From Dactylorhiza incarnata (lineage: Eukaryota; Streptophyta; Magnoliopsida; Asparagales; Orchidaceae), in assembly GCA_033032865.1 (NCBI GenBank), contig JAWHQI010000328.1, positions 434,001-498,000 of the forward strand: a stretch of DNA of 64,000 nt, in the 5' to 3' direction. The first letter of the stretch is position 1. Every line of letters begins with the position of its first letter. Of the stretch, positions 55,689 to 64,000 are shown piece after piece. The notes below the pieces were generated by a model. It made no database searches. It worked only from the letters and a program-made list of their open reading frames with translations, and had not been told where the DNA came from. A program made the position numbers and the translations under genes.

Positions 55689-56799
55689 TGTTGGGTTTTC
55701 CAAGGTGATCTCAAAGCAATCAAATAGTTAGTCTTACTGTTAACGCAATATGAGCCTATATAGTCACACATAAGAGTGTTGGAGAAGTTGGATGAAGGAT
55801 TGTGTTGGCCTTACTCATATTGGATATGTGTGGAGGACCAATCCTGTAACTGATTAGAGTTGCATCGACAATGTCTCGATAGAAAATGTAGTACTCAAAG
55901 TTGCGTCGAGATTGTCTCGACGCTGCACCGAATTGTCTCGGCGATACAAGTTGTATTCGAAGTTGCGTCGAGATTGTCTCGACGCTGCGTCGAATTTTCT
56001 CGTCGATACAAGTTGTACTCTAAGTTGCATCGAGATTGTCTCGACGCTGCGTCGAATTGTCTCGGCGATACAAGTTATATTTGAAGTTGCGTCAAGATTT
56101 TCTCGACGCTGTGTCGAATTGTCTCGGCGATACAAATTATATTCGAAGTTGCGTCAAGATTGTCTCGACGCTGCGTCGAATTGTCTCGGCGATACAAGTT
56201 GTACTCGAAGTTGCGTCGAGATTGTCTCGATGCTGCATCGAATTGTATCAATGATACATGTTGCACTCCAATTAAGTCTCTGGTCTGTGGATAATGTGTT
56301 TTATGCCTTGAGTATAAAATAGGAAGCGATTAGGTTTCCTGGAGATATTCCGCGTAGGTCTCGACATTCCGCGAGATCACTGTCTGCACTATCAGAGCCG
56401 AAGCAGAAGAGTTCCATATAGGTCTCAACATTCCGCGAGATCGATGATGCCGCCTCTGCCTATCGTCGGATCTAGCAGTTCGTGGGAGATGCAGAGGGCA
56501 TTCTTCCTCCATCCCAGCTCTTGTTGGACAAGAGTCGTGGGGTTCTCCTTCGCTGTGTGCACTTCTATAGAGGTGTTGATCCATTTTAGTACTTGGAACT
56601 CAGAGTTCGGTTTTGGGATCAGATCTTGGAGCATCTTGGTTGAGTGTTGACTCAATCCCTTTCAGGTATATTGCAATGCGTTGCTTCTCATTTTATTTCT
56701 TGATTCATTAAGTCGCAAGATCCGTAACTCTTTTGGGTTGTTCTTGTTTCTTTCTTTCCGCTGCGCACATATGATGTGTTATTTTTAGAAAACCCAACA
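55689..56799 (+). repeat. copia-3 3' LTR (1111 bp)
   Basis: TGTTGGGTTTTC...GAAAACCCAACA, a perfect 12-bp inverted terminus. Contains the 62-bp array at 55858-56265. Confidence 0.93.
55858..56265. repeat. 62-bp tandem array with palindromic cores in the copia-3 LTR
   Basis: Six full units and one partial unit of 62 bp, each with a GCGTCGAGATTGTCTCGACG core (GCGTCGAGA/TCTCGACGC inverted arms) and TCTCGGCGATACAAGTTGTA. Degenerates toward both ends. Confidence 0.92.
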
Positions 56800-57215
56800 G
56801 AATTTGGTTCAACTACTTTGAGCTTCTAGTCGATATTGACTGTTGAACTTCTAGTAAAATTTGGCTTAACTGCTTTGATCTTCTAGTCGATATTGGCTTA
56901 ACAGCTTTGAGCTTCTAGTCGATATTAGATTAACTGCTTTGAGCTTCTAGTCGATATAAGCTTATGTCGGGATCTCTCGTCGACAAATTGTCTTAGTTTG
57001 AACCTTGTCTAGTCGACATTTTACTTGGTAAAAATTTAATTTATTCTGTAATATTTTCAAATGCTCCTATCATATTTGTTAGCATGTATGTAGCATTTAT
57101 AACATAGAATGAAATTACCTAAAACACAATCACATAGAAATAATCATCAAATACAAAATGAGTTATCTTTATCCCGAGGACTTCTTCAAATCACGAAAGT
57201 TGTAGGCAATTTCCC
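56800..57215. repeat. 32-bp degenerate repeat and AT-rich spacer
   Basis: CTTTGAGCTTCTAGTCGATA-type units at 56816, 56874, 56906 and 56938 (about five copies, 56808-56955). The rest is featureless AT-rich DNA. Confidence 0.75.
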
Positions 57216-58090
57216 AAAAGTTGCAATCATTTTACGGAAGCGTTGAAAGAGAGAAAACACGTCTGTTTTTATCAAGTAAACCTAAGTGCAGCGGGAAAAT
57301 AGTATATGAAAGTAACAAATTAGTAACAACCAGAAATAGACACATTTGGGCAAGGGCCCCAAACATCAGTATGAATAATGGAAAAAGACATAGAACTAGG
57401 AGGTGAAACATTAGGAAGAGAAGCATGGTGATGTTTACTGAGTTCACGCACATCACAATGGAAAGCATTAAGCAAAAAAGTTGACACAATATAAAATAGA
57501 AATTTTATAGTAGAAATAGAAGGATGGCATAGACGACGGTGCCAGGAATCCAAATCTGAAGATTGTTCCGCATTAAGAGCCTTTGGTAGGGCAACAAAGC
57601 TCGATGTAGTAGAGCAGGAGGGGTCAAACACATATAGGCCTTCACATAGTCTACCGGAGCCAATCACCATCCCCATCTTCAGGTCCCGAAAGATACAATA
57701 AGTGAGAAAAAGTCATGGAACAGTTCATAGAGTTAGTAGAGTGACTAATATAGAGAAGATTGCGAGTAAACTTTGGAACATGGAGAACAAAAGAGAGAGT
57801 AAAGGAGGATCATGGTATGGATCATTTCCCTGCAATAGGGAGAAGGATCCATCAGCAATGCTCACTTTGTCCCCATAAGACAAAGGGATGTAGGACACAA
57901 AACCTATAACAGACCCAGTCATGTGGTGTGTATCTCCAAAGTCAATGATCCACTGAGAAGAGGGGCGAGTGGTTAATGAGTAGTTTTTATACTCATCTTT
58001 TAGTATAGTTATAATATAATATGAATATGAATATGAAATTATAAAATGTATACGTATTATCATAAATAAATTGTCCCTTTTCATATTCAT
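57216..58090 (-). pseudogene. Copia-5 fragment: protease and GAG-pre-integrase domain
   Basis: Read from the right: aspartic protease (QWIIDFGDTHHMTGS at about 57955-57910; the catalytic DSG is DFG), then the GAG-pre-integrase block (LYVFDPSC...DLDSWHRRLCHPSISTI, 57500-57640) and the start of integrase (IIHTDVWGPCPNVS, about 57345). Frames change near 57490 and 57700. A truncated remnant with no LTR visible. Confidence 0.8.
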
Positions 58091-59720
58091 GTACTAACTT
58101 AAGCTTAATTTCTATTTTTCAGGTTTTCTAGACATTTTGAGCAGAAATTGCAAGTACACGCCCAAGGTCACGGGCGTGACTAAGGGCGTGACAACCTAAT
58201 ATGTTGTTCCAGACCTGCTGCCACCATCCTGGGCTCATTCTGAGAGAATCACCAAGTACATGCCCTAGGTCACGGGTGTGACCGAGGGCATGTCAACTTA
58301 AACCACAGTTCCAGCTCAACCGGGATTGACCCGAAGCCATGATGTGAATTTCGCCATGTATACGCCCGTGACTCACAAGTCACTCCCGTGTTAGCTCGCG
58401 CTGCACACGCCCAGCCCAAATCACGTCTCCTATCACGCCCCGAGGATATTTTGCCAAGTACACGCCCGTGTAATTCAAGGGTCACGGGTGTGTAACCTCA
58501 TTGCCGCTAGATCACGCGCCATCCCGCCAAAAGTCTCCCTTCAAACTGCAGTTTAAAGATTACACACCCTAGGTCACGGGCATGACCAAGGGCGTGACGC
58601 ACAACGTAACGTCTGCAATTACTCCAGAAGGCGCCCTCTCCGCAGTCGTTTCACTTCCGGCCCTTACACGCCCTTGGTCACGGGCGTGACCGAGGGTGTG
58701 TAACCTTCAACTTTTGCTTATTTAAAAGCAGCTCCTCCAGAACTCAAGGGATGAATTTTGGGAGTTCTTTTTTGCATTTCTTGTACTATTTTTCTGTTTC
58801 TAAGTTCTTGTACTTCAATTTCCTCTTTGTACTTGCAAGTTCAATTCCATTAGCTTGTTTTTTTTCTTTTGCAAAAATCAATAAAATAGTTCTTTCTTCT
58901 CTTATTCTCTTCTTATTTCATCATGTATTCTTTTACTTTTGTTGATTCTTCCATCTCAATGAGTTGCTAAATTCTTATCAGTACTCAATCGAGATGATCC
59001 AAAGAATGATATAAGTCAAGAATTAATTTAGATTTTCTTTTTCTCTTCTGTAAAATACTTAAGGTTTATCCTTGATTTAATGAAATGAGATTATATTTTT
59101 GATATATAATTCTCATTCTTGTTTTCCTATTTTAATTAGCCGAAAGACTCATAATGTGAATTGATCATTCAAGAATAAAGAGAGTTGCATGCAACCCTCG
59201 AGAGAGGATGACATAAATCTCCCGGATTAGAGTCAAATCCAATAGAGGGGTTCACCACGATAAAGTGAGTTTTAGGTGTTTCGATTATAGAATGAAAGTT
59301 CGGTTGATCAACCTAAACTCAGTTGAATGTATCCTCAACAGAGGTGCGTTTAGAATTTGGGAACCTCCACGGTCGAAGCATTTTTTTAAGAGAATTAGAA
59401 TCTTATTTCTTATATTTTATTTTCATTCCGAGGTGATTTAACGATCGAGTGCTAGCCTTCTAAACCATTGTTTAATCAACATTTTAATTTACCTTGTTTT
59501 TCTTACAAAAGCCAACCCAAAGTTCCATTTGATAAAATAATAGAAATTTTTTTGAGTAAGAGTATTCAACTCGCCTGGATTTTATACGACCTTGATATTT
59601 CAAATATCCTATAGTATACTCGATAAGGTGTGCTTGCCTTTATCAATATAGGATTGGAGAACATCATCACATCTTTTCTCTTGATCTAATTTTCTCCAAT
59701 CTGCTATGGTTTTAGCACAT
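58090..59720 (+). repeat. Athila-like 5' LTR (left end uncertain)
   Basis: Ends ...AGCACATCA just before the PBS. A TATA-like TATTTAAAAG lies at about 58719. Contains the palindromic word array at 58145-58710. The left terminus was not found; the segment meets copia-5 near 58090. Confidence 0.6.
58145..58710. repeat. GGTCACGGGCGTGACC palindrome array in the Athila LTR
   Basis: Six units about 100 bp apart. Each has an inverted pair of the form ACGCCC..GGTCACGGGCGTGACC..GGGCGT, more or less degenerate (for example 58157-58192, 58563-58600, 58668-58702). Confidence 0.88.
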
Positions 59721-59728
59721 CAAGTTTT

Positions 59729-59746
59729 TGGCGCCGTTGCCGGGGA
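59729..59746 (+). promoter_or_regulatory. Athila-like primer binding site (tRNA-Asp)
   Basis: TGGCGCCGTTGCCGGGGA, complementary to the 3' end of tRNA-Asp, the usual Athila primer. Confidence 0.9.
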
Positions 59747-60053
59747 ATGAGTTGATATTTCGAAAAAAGAAATATCAATTAGTTTTATCATTTCTTCTCA
59801 TTATTTTTAAGGTGTAATAATATTCTTGGAAAGGGAGGTTAGGGATATCACCCCAACATATCTTCTAGTACCAGTGCGAGCCCTTCACCGGATAGACCTT
59901 GGGAAGTCCAAGACTAATCTAAATTCAACAAATAAATCAAATAATAAATAAATAAATAAATATTTATTTTTATTTATAAAATAAAATTTTAATTTTCGTA
60001 TTCCCTTATTTTCTTCTTTTTATTTTTAATATTTTTCTTTCTCTTTTCGGTGT
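59747..60053 (+). other. Athila-like gag leader
   Basis: AT-rich untranslated leader between PBS and gag. Includes an A/T-only stretch (59930-59995). No feature. Confidence 0.6.
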
Positions 60054-61540
60054 ATGACCTGAGGAAATTCTTCGAATAATCCTGATTTTTATTTCGATCC
60101 GGAAATTGAGCGCACCTTACGGCGACGCCTACGATTTTGTGATCAAGAATTACTAATTATTCTCACAGAATCTATCGGAGACACTAACATAGAAATTATG
60201 GGTGAGCCAAATCCGGAAGAGGCCCAGCAACGGACCATGTCCTATTATGCACGGTCGGACCTGGAATGACACAATCAAGTATCGTACGCCCTACAGTGGC
60301 AAATAATAATTTTGAGATCATGTCTAGCATCATTCAAATGATGCAACAATCAGTAACCTTTGATGGTATGTCGGACGAAGATCCGAATTCTCATCTTTTT
60401 AACTTTCTTGAAATATGTGATACGTTTAAAATAAATGGTGTTACTGCTGACGGCATTCGATTGCGATTATTCCTTTTTTTCTTTGCGGTCAAAGGCCAAA
60501 CAGTGGTTGAGCTCTCTTCCTAGAGGATCCATCACTACATTGGCCGAAATGACGGAGAAATTTTTAACGAAATATTTTCCTCCGTCCAAAACCGCTAAAT
60601 TGCGCACCAATATTGCATCATTTCTGCAAATCGACTCGGAGACTCTCTACGATACATGAGAGTGCTTCAAAGAACTTTTGCGGAGATGCCCTCACCATGC
60701 GCTTCCTAATTGGCAACAAGTTCAAATTTTCTACAATGGTTTGAATTTCCAAACTAGGCAAATGATTGATGCGGCCGCCGGAGGAACTTTAAATAATAAA
60801 ACTCCGGAAGCCGCTCAAGAGCTTTTCGAGGAAATGGCCATGAACACTTACCAGTAGAATATGCCACAGACGCGCCCTAACAAGCCGGCCGAACTCTATG
60901 AAGTCGAGGCCGCCCACCTCTAGTTTAACGTTATAAGTAGAAAGGCTTACTAAACAAGTGGCGGAGATGTCTGCTTCCTCCGCCACCACTAATTGGGTGA
61001 ACTATAATAATAATATTTTAATTATGGAGCATGTGGACTACACATGAGAAATTCTTATCGTCCTTCCTTCAACCCGCAAAATATTCTGTTTAATAACGCT
61101 TATAATTCAGGTTTAAGGAATCATCCTAATTTCTCATTGAGCAACCAAAATAATGCTCAGCGCCCGCCAAATATGAATCCACCTGGATTTCCTCCGCCAC
61201 CCCCGAAGCCCCATGCAATTGAAGAGGTCTTCTCTAAATATGATTCCTCCAATGAGTCTAATATCCGGAATCTCACCGGATCTATTAAAATTTTGGAAAA
61301 TCAAATTGGACAGCTCGCCAAAATATTCTCCGAACGCCAGCAAGGAGCTCTACCGAGCAATACTGAGCCCAATACATGGGAGAGCGTCAACGCAATAACC
61401 CTTCATAGCGGAAAGGAGGTAAAATCTTCAAAATTGGTGCTTCACCTCCGCATTTTATTTTTTCTGATTTAGCTCAGTGCAATATTCAAGCTCCTTTTAT
61501 TCCCTATCCTTCTAAAATTCAAAACGAGCGCAATGAGGAC
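60054..61540 (+). pseudogene. Athila-like gag
   Basis: Frame from ATG 60054, with a TGA as the third codon. NPDFYFDPEIERTLRRRLR follows, then MGEPNPEEAQQ at 60198. After one frame shift near 60262: IMSSIIQMMQQSVTFDGMSD, FNFLEICDTFKINGV. After another near 60470: LPRGSITTLAEMTEKFLTKY, FPPSKTAKLR. Stops at 60657, 60856, 60921 and 60950. The Pro-rich C-terminal part (NMNPPGFPPPPPKPHAIEEV) and the LENQIGQLAKIFSERQQGALPS-like block (61290-61350) are in a third frame. Structural protein of the particle; clearly decayed. Confidence 0.88.
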
Positions 61541-62249
61541 TAATATACAAAATTTATTAATATTTTAAAACAAATTAAAATTAACATTCCTTTCTGCGAG
61601 ACACTATCTGAAATGCCTAAATACGCGAAATATCTCAAGGATTTGCTGTCAAATAAAAAGAAACTTTTAGATATTTCGCGTGTTTCTCTTAACGCAGAAT
61701 GCTCGGCTATTATTTTAAATAAATTGCCGGAAAAATTAAATGATCCGGGACGGTTTTCCATCCCATGTTTATTCGGCAATTTATTAATAAAACACGCATT
61801 GACCGACTTAGGAGCTAGTATAAATTTGATGTCATTCTCTTTATTTACAAAACTTGGTATGGGCACCCCAAGCAAAACTAATATGAGCATCCAACTAGCA
61901 GATCTGTCAGTTAAGTACCCAATTGGGATCGTAGAAGATGTGCTAGTGAAGGTTGATAAGTTTATCCTCCCGATAGACTTTGTCATCCTCGATATCGAAG
62001 AGGACGTCGAAGTACCCCGCATACTTGGCCGACCCTTCCTAGCCTGCGCTCGAGCAATAATAGACGTGACTAACGAAAAACTTCTTCTTCGAGTTGAGGA
62101 TGAAGAAGTTACTTTCAATGTTAATCAATCGATGAGAAATGTGCTTCCTAACGACGATTATTGTTTTACTATAGAGTCAAATTTTGAAAAAGAATTGTCG
62201 TCTTTTGTTGAAATAATTTCTCATCTGCTTGAAAATTTGGAGTTAGAAA
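61541..62249 (+). pseudogene. Athila-like protease
   Basis: MPKYAKYLKDLLSNKKKL, then the active site LTDLGASINLMSFSLF (about 61797-61844; Athila proteases typically read DLGA here), LGRPFLACARAIIDV and LRVEDEEVTFNVNQSM. Open until the copia-4 LTR begins at 62250. No RT is visible beyond. Confidence 0.85.
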
Positions 62250-63543
62250 TGTCGGATCGGTAGGCGCCCTTAGAGGGGGGGGGGGGGGTTAATAAGGGTT
62301 TTAAAAACTTATATTATATTTTGAAATACTTGCTTATGATAAGAAATCAAAATAATGATTTTGTTTAAAGATCTAAATTGTTTTATAATAAAGGAGAGGA
62401 TAATAAACAATTTAGAGAAATGAAGAACAAATCAATTTTATTACACAAAGAGAGACATGATTATTATTAATAAAATTGATTACAAAATTTTGATTTCAAT
62501 GATGCTAGAAATCAAAGTGAAATATGAAAGACTCTTTTTGTTTTCTATACCGACTCGTATCCCCACGAACCGGTTGGCTTTAGTCGTTCCTTCCCCGGAT
62601 ACGGCCTCAAGCCGCTCTAGCCAACCCTTCCCCAGATATGGCCTCGAGCACCCCCTAGACCTCCACCCGAGACCTAATCGCCAACACAAGGCGAATTTCT
62701 GCCCTAAGTCCTACCCAGACCTAGTCGCCAACACGAGGCGAATTTACTACACAATTTAAAAGAGAAGATGTGAAATAAAAAGACAATAATATAAAACTCC
62801 CTCTATGTGGATTTCTTGGAGAAGTAGACGAAGACCCACCGAGTATGATCGTAGTCGATGCGGTCTTTCGTCACGAAGATGACGCGTGTTGAAATCTTCT
62901 CCACGGATCTCCTTAAGCCTTCATGGGTTTGTGGGAGTATCTCTCTGAACCTTCCTCTCTATGCCGTGGCACGAAGCTCTGGAATCTTTTTGATCTCAAG
63001 AGGATGAGGAAGACGGAGCCAAGGGGTCCTTTTTATAGCCTTGGAGCTAGCGCCTGCGCTAGTGGTACCGTCGGCGCTATCCCATTTTAGGACATATTCT
63101 GCGCGGCAGAATCTTCAAGCGGAGGAAACTTTTCTCTCTTGCCTACTGTGCTCCGCGCTATCGCCTGCGCTATCGGATACCACCAGGCGCTATCTCTTTC
63201 TATAAGTACTCCCGGAATTTGTGCTTAAGCAAACATTTCGTCGATCGGATTTTCGTCGAACGCCGCTAACATTCCGTCGAGCGAATTTTCGTCGAACGCA
63301 GTGATGAGCATTTCGTCGAGCGCAGCTTATAGTTCGTCGAACGACAGCTAGCACCTGCGCTAGGACTACCGCCAACGCTAGTAGGAGTGTTGGATTTGAT
63401 CGCTCAACTTTGGGGGCAACCTTCTTATGTAATCCTCGAGTCATGTGGACTTTGTTATCCTGCACACTTAAACACACAAGGTCAAATACACATAGGATTT
63501 GTTATTCTCAAACCTAGGAGATGTGGACGACCATGTTCCAACA
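62250..63543 (-). repeat. copia-4 3' LTR (1294 bp)
   Basis: On the minus strand TGTTGGAACATGG...GATCCGACA. Beginning and end match the copia-2 LTR family (TGTTGGAACATGC...GATCCAACA), including a C run (a 14-base G run on the + strand, 62276-62289). Contains GCGCTA/TAGCGC (63049-63195) and TTTCGTCGA[AG]CG words (63237-63345). Confidence 0.85.
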
Positions 63544-64000
63544 AACTCCCCCTTTTGATAATAACAAATCCATTAATGATAAATCAGAGCATTAATATAT
63601 AAGCATGATGAAACTTACTTGTGTGTGTGTGAAAGTGATGACTTAAGATAATTATCGATTTTAGCATTTAGAATTGCTCCCCCTAAATGCATGCTCCCCC
63701 TAAGTGAATGCTCCCCTAATATGTGGGCTATCATCTTAATTAAGCATGTTAGTTTTATATTTTGATAGAAGGTTATATTTATCATGTTAGTTCTCCGCCT
63801 TTTGTTATTAGCAAAAGTGGGTAAGGAGACACTACTTAAAAGTTGATAATAAGATAAAGGCATGATCGAGTTTGTAGAAAAGGAAAAGATAAGGAGTTTT
63901 AAAATACTTTTCATGGAAATAGATCAGAGTTTGAGTATCACAATATTTTCATAAAGCAGAGTTTGTAGCATAAAAAAATGTAATGATTTCCAAGTAACTA
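63544..64000 (-). other. copia-4 internal 3' noncoding region
   Basis: AT-rich with several short purine tracts (minus strand GGGGAGCA units at 63676-63718), like the copia-2 region 34950-35170. No gene. Confidence 0.55.

Larger units (their letters stand above)
53479..56799 (+). mobile_element. Copia-3: 5'-truncated Ty1/copia element with 3' LTR
   Basis: Starts abruptly within RT (QMDVKMAFLNG). RNase H, a noncoding 3' region and the LTR 55689-56799 follow. The 5' part is missing at the junction with the Gypsy-B LTR. Confidence 0.88.
58090..62249 (+). mobile_element. Athila-like Ty3/gypsy element, interrupted by copia-4
   Basis: LTR part, tRNA-Asp-type PBS, gag and protease in + orientation. 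Gag and protease wording (QMMQQSVTFDGMSDEDPN, DLGASINLMSFSLF) is typical of Athila. RT onwards would lie right of copia-4, outside the window. Confidence 0.85.
62250..64000 (-). mobile_element. Copia-4: Ty1/copia element, 3' end only
   Basis: 3' LTR 62250-63543 in minus orientation, preceded (on the minus strand) by AAAAGGGGGAGTTTG (63543-63558), the same purine tract as copia-2. The internal part continues off the window. Inserted in the Athila protease region. Confidence 0.85.

Noticed and set aside
55858..56265. Regular 62-bp array as a CRISPR-like array
   Set aside because: No constant repeat with variable spacers, eukaryotic LTR context, and the whole unit is repeated.
1..64000. tRNA, rRNA or host single-copy genes
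   Set aside because: None recognised. The only tRNA-like matches are primer binding sites, and the only host-like coding match is the RRM fragment captured in the CACTA element.

Overview
This window is repeat-dense plant nuclear DNA. I see no host protein gene, rRNA, tRNA or CRISPR array. Almost all of it is transposable elements, many nested inside one another. The families present (SIRE-like Ty1/copia with an extra 3' ORF, Tat-type and Athila-type Ty3/gypsy, gypsy elements with a chromodomain, and a CACTA transposon with TnpD- and TnpA-like genes) indicate an angiosperm with a large, retrotransposon-rich genome. The species cannot be read from the sequence.

Layout. (1) 1-14985: 3' part of a SIRE-like copia element (copia-1, + strand) with RT/RNase H, an env-like extra ORF with its own TATA-type promoter, and a 3' LTR. 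A CACTA DNA transposon (3725-12587, TSD ATG) is inserted in the extra ORF. It carries decayed TnpD and TnpA genes and a captured nucleolin-like RRM fragment. (2) 15164-47213: an old copia element (copia-2, + strand), 5' LTR 15164-16429 and truncated 3' LTR 46693-47213, split by two insertions. The first is a Tat-type gypsy element (16710-29029, - strand) with two divergently placed antisense genes that have TATA boxes and introns. The second is a nearly intact chromodomain gypsy element (Gypsy-A, 35176-46689, - strand) with two 3000-bp LTRs and TSD GTTTG. (3) 47214-53478: Gypsy-B (+), a decayed and internally deleted relative of Gypsy-A. (4) 53479-56799: 5'-truncated copia-3 (+). (5) 57216-58090: copia-5 fragment (-). 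(6) 58090-62249: Athila-like gypsy element (+) with part of the LTR, tRNA-Asp-type PBS, gag and protease, interrupted by (7) copia-4 (-), whose 3' LTR is 62250-63543 and which runs off the right edge.

How parts work together. In Gypsy-A and Gypsy-B an intron with GT-AG ends sits at exactly the same place between gag and protease. Unspliced RNA would give Gag alone and spliced RNA would give Gag-Pol. The Tat element has pol on one strand and two genes with introns on the other, and its LTRs, antisense genes and gag are studded with two short CG-containing words. A cross-family theme is that nearly every LTR family here carries its own dense set of CG-containing, often palindromic words (GCGTCGAG/CTCGACGC, GACCGC/GCGGTC, GCGATC, TTCGTCGAA, GGTCACGGGCGTGACC, TACCGC/GCGGTA).

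Relative ages from LTR comparison by eye: Gypsy-A about 1% LTR difference, Tat about 2%, copia-2 roughly 10%. This order agrees with the nesting.
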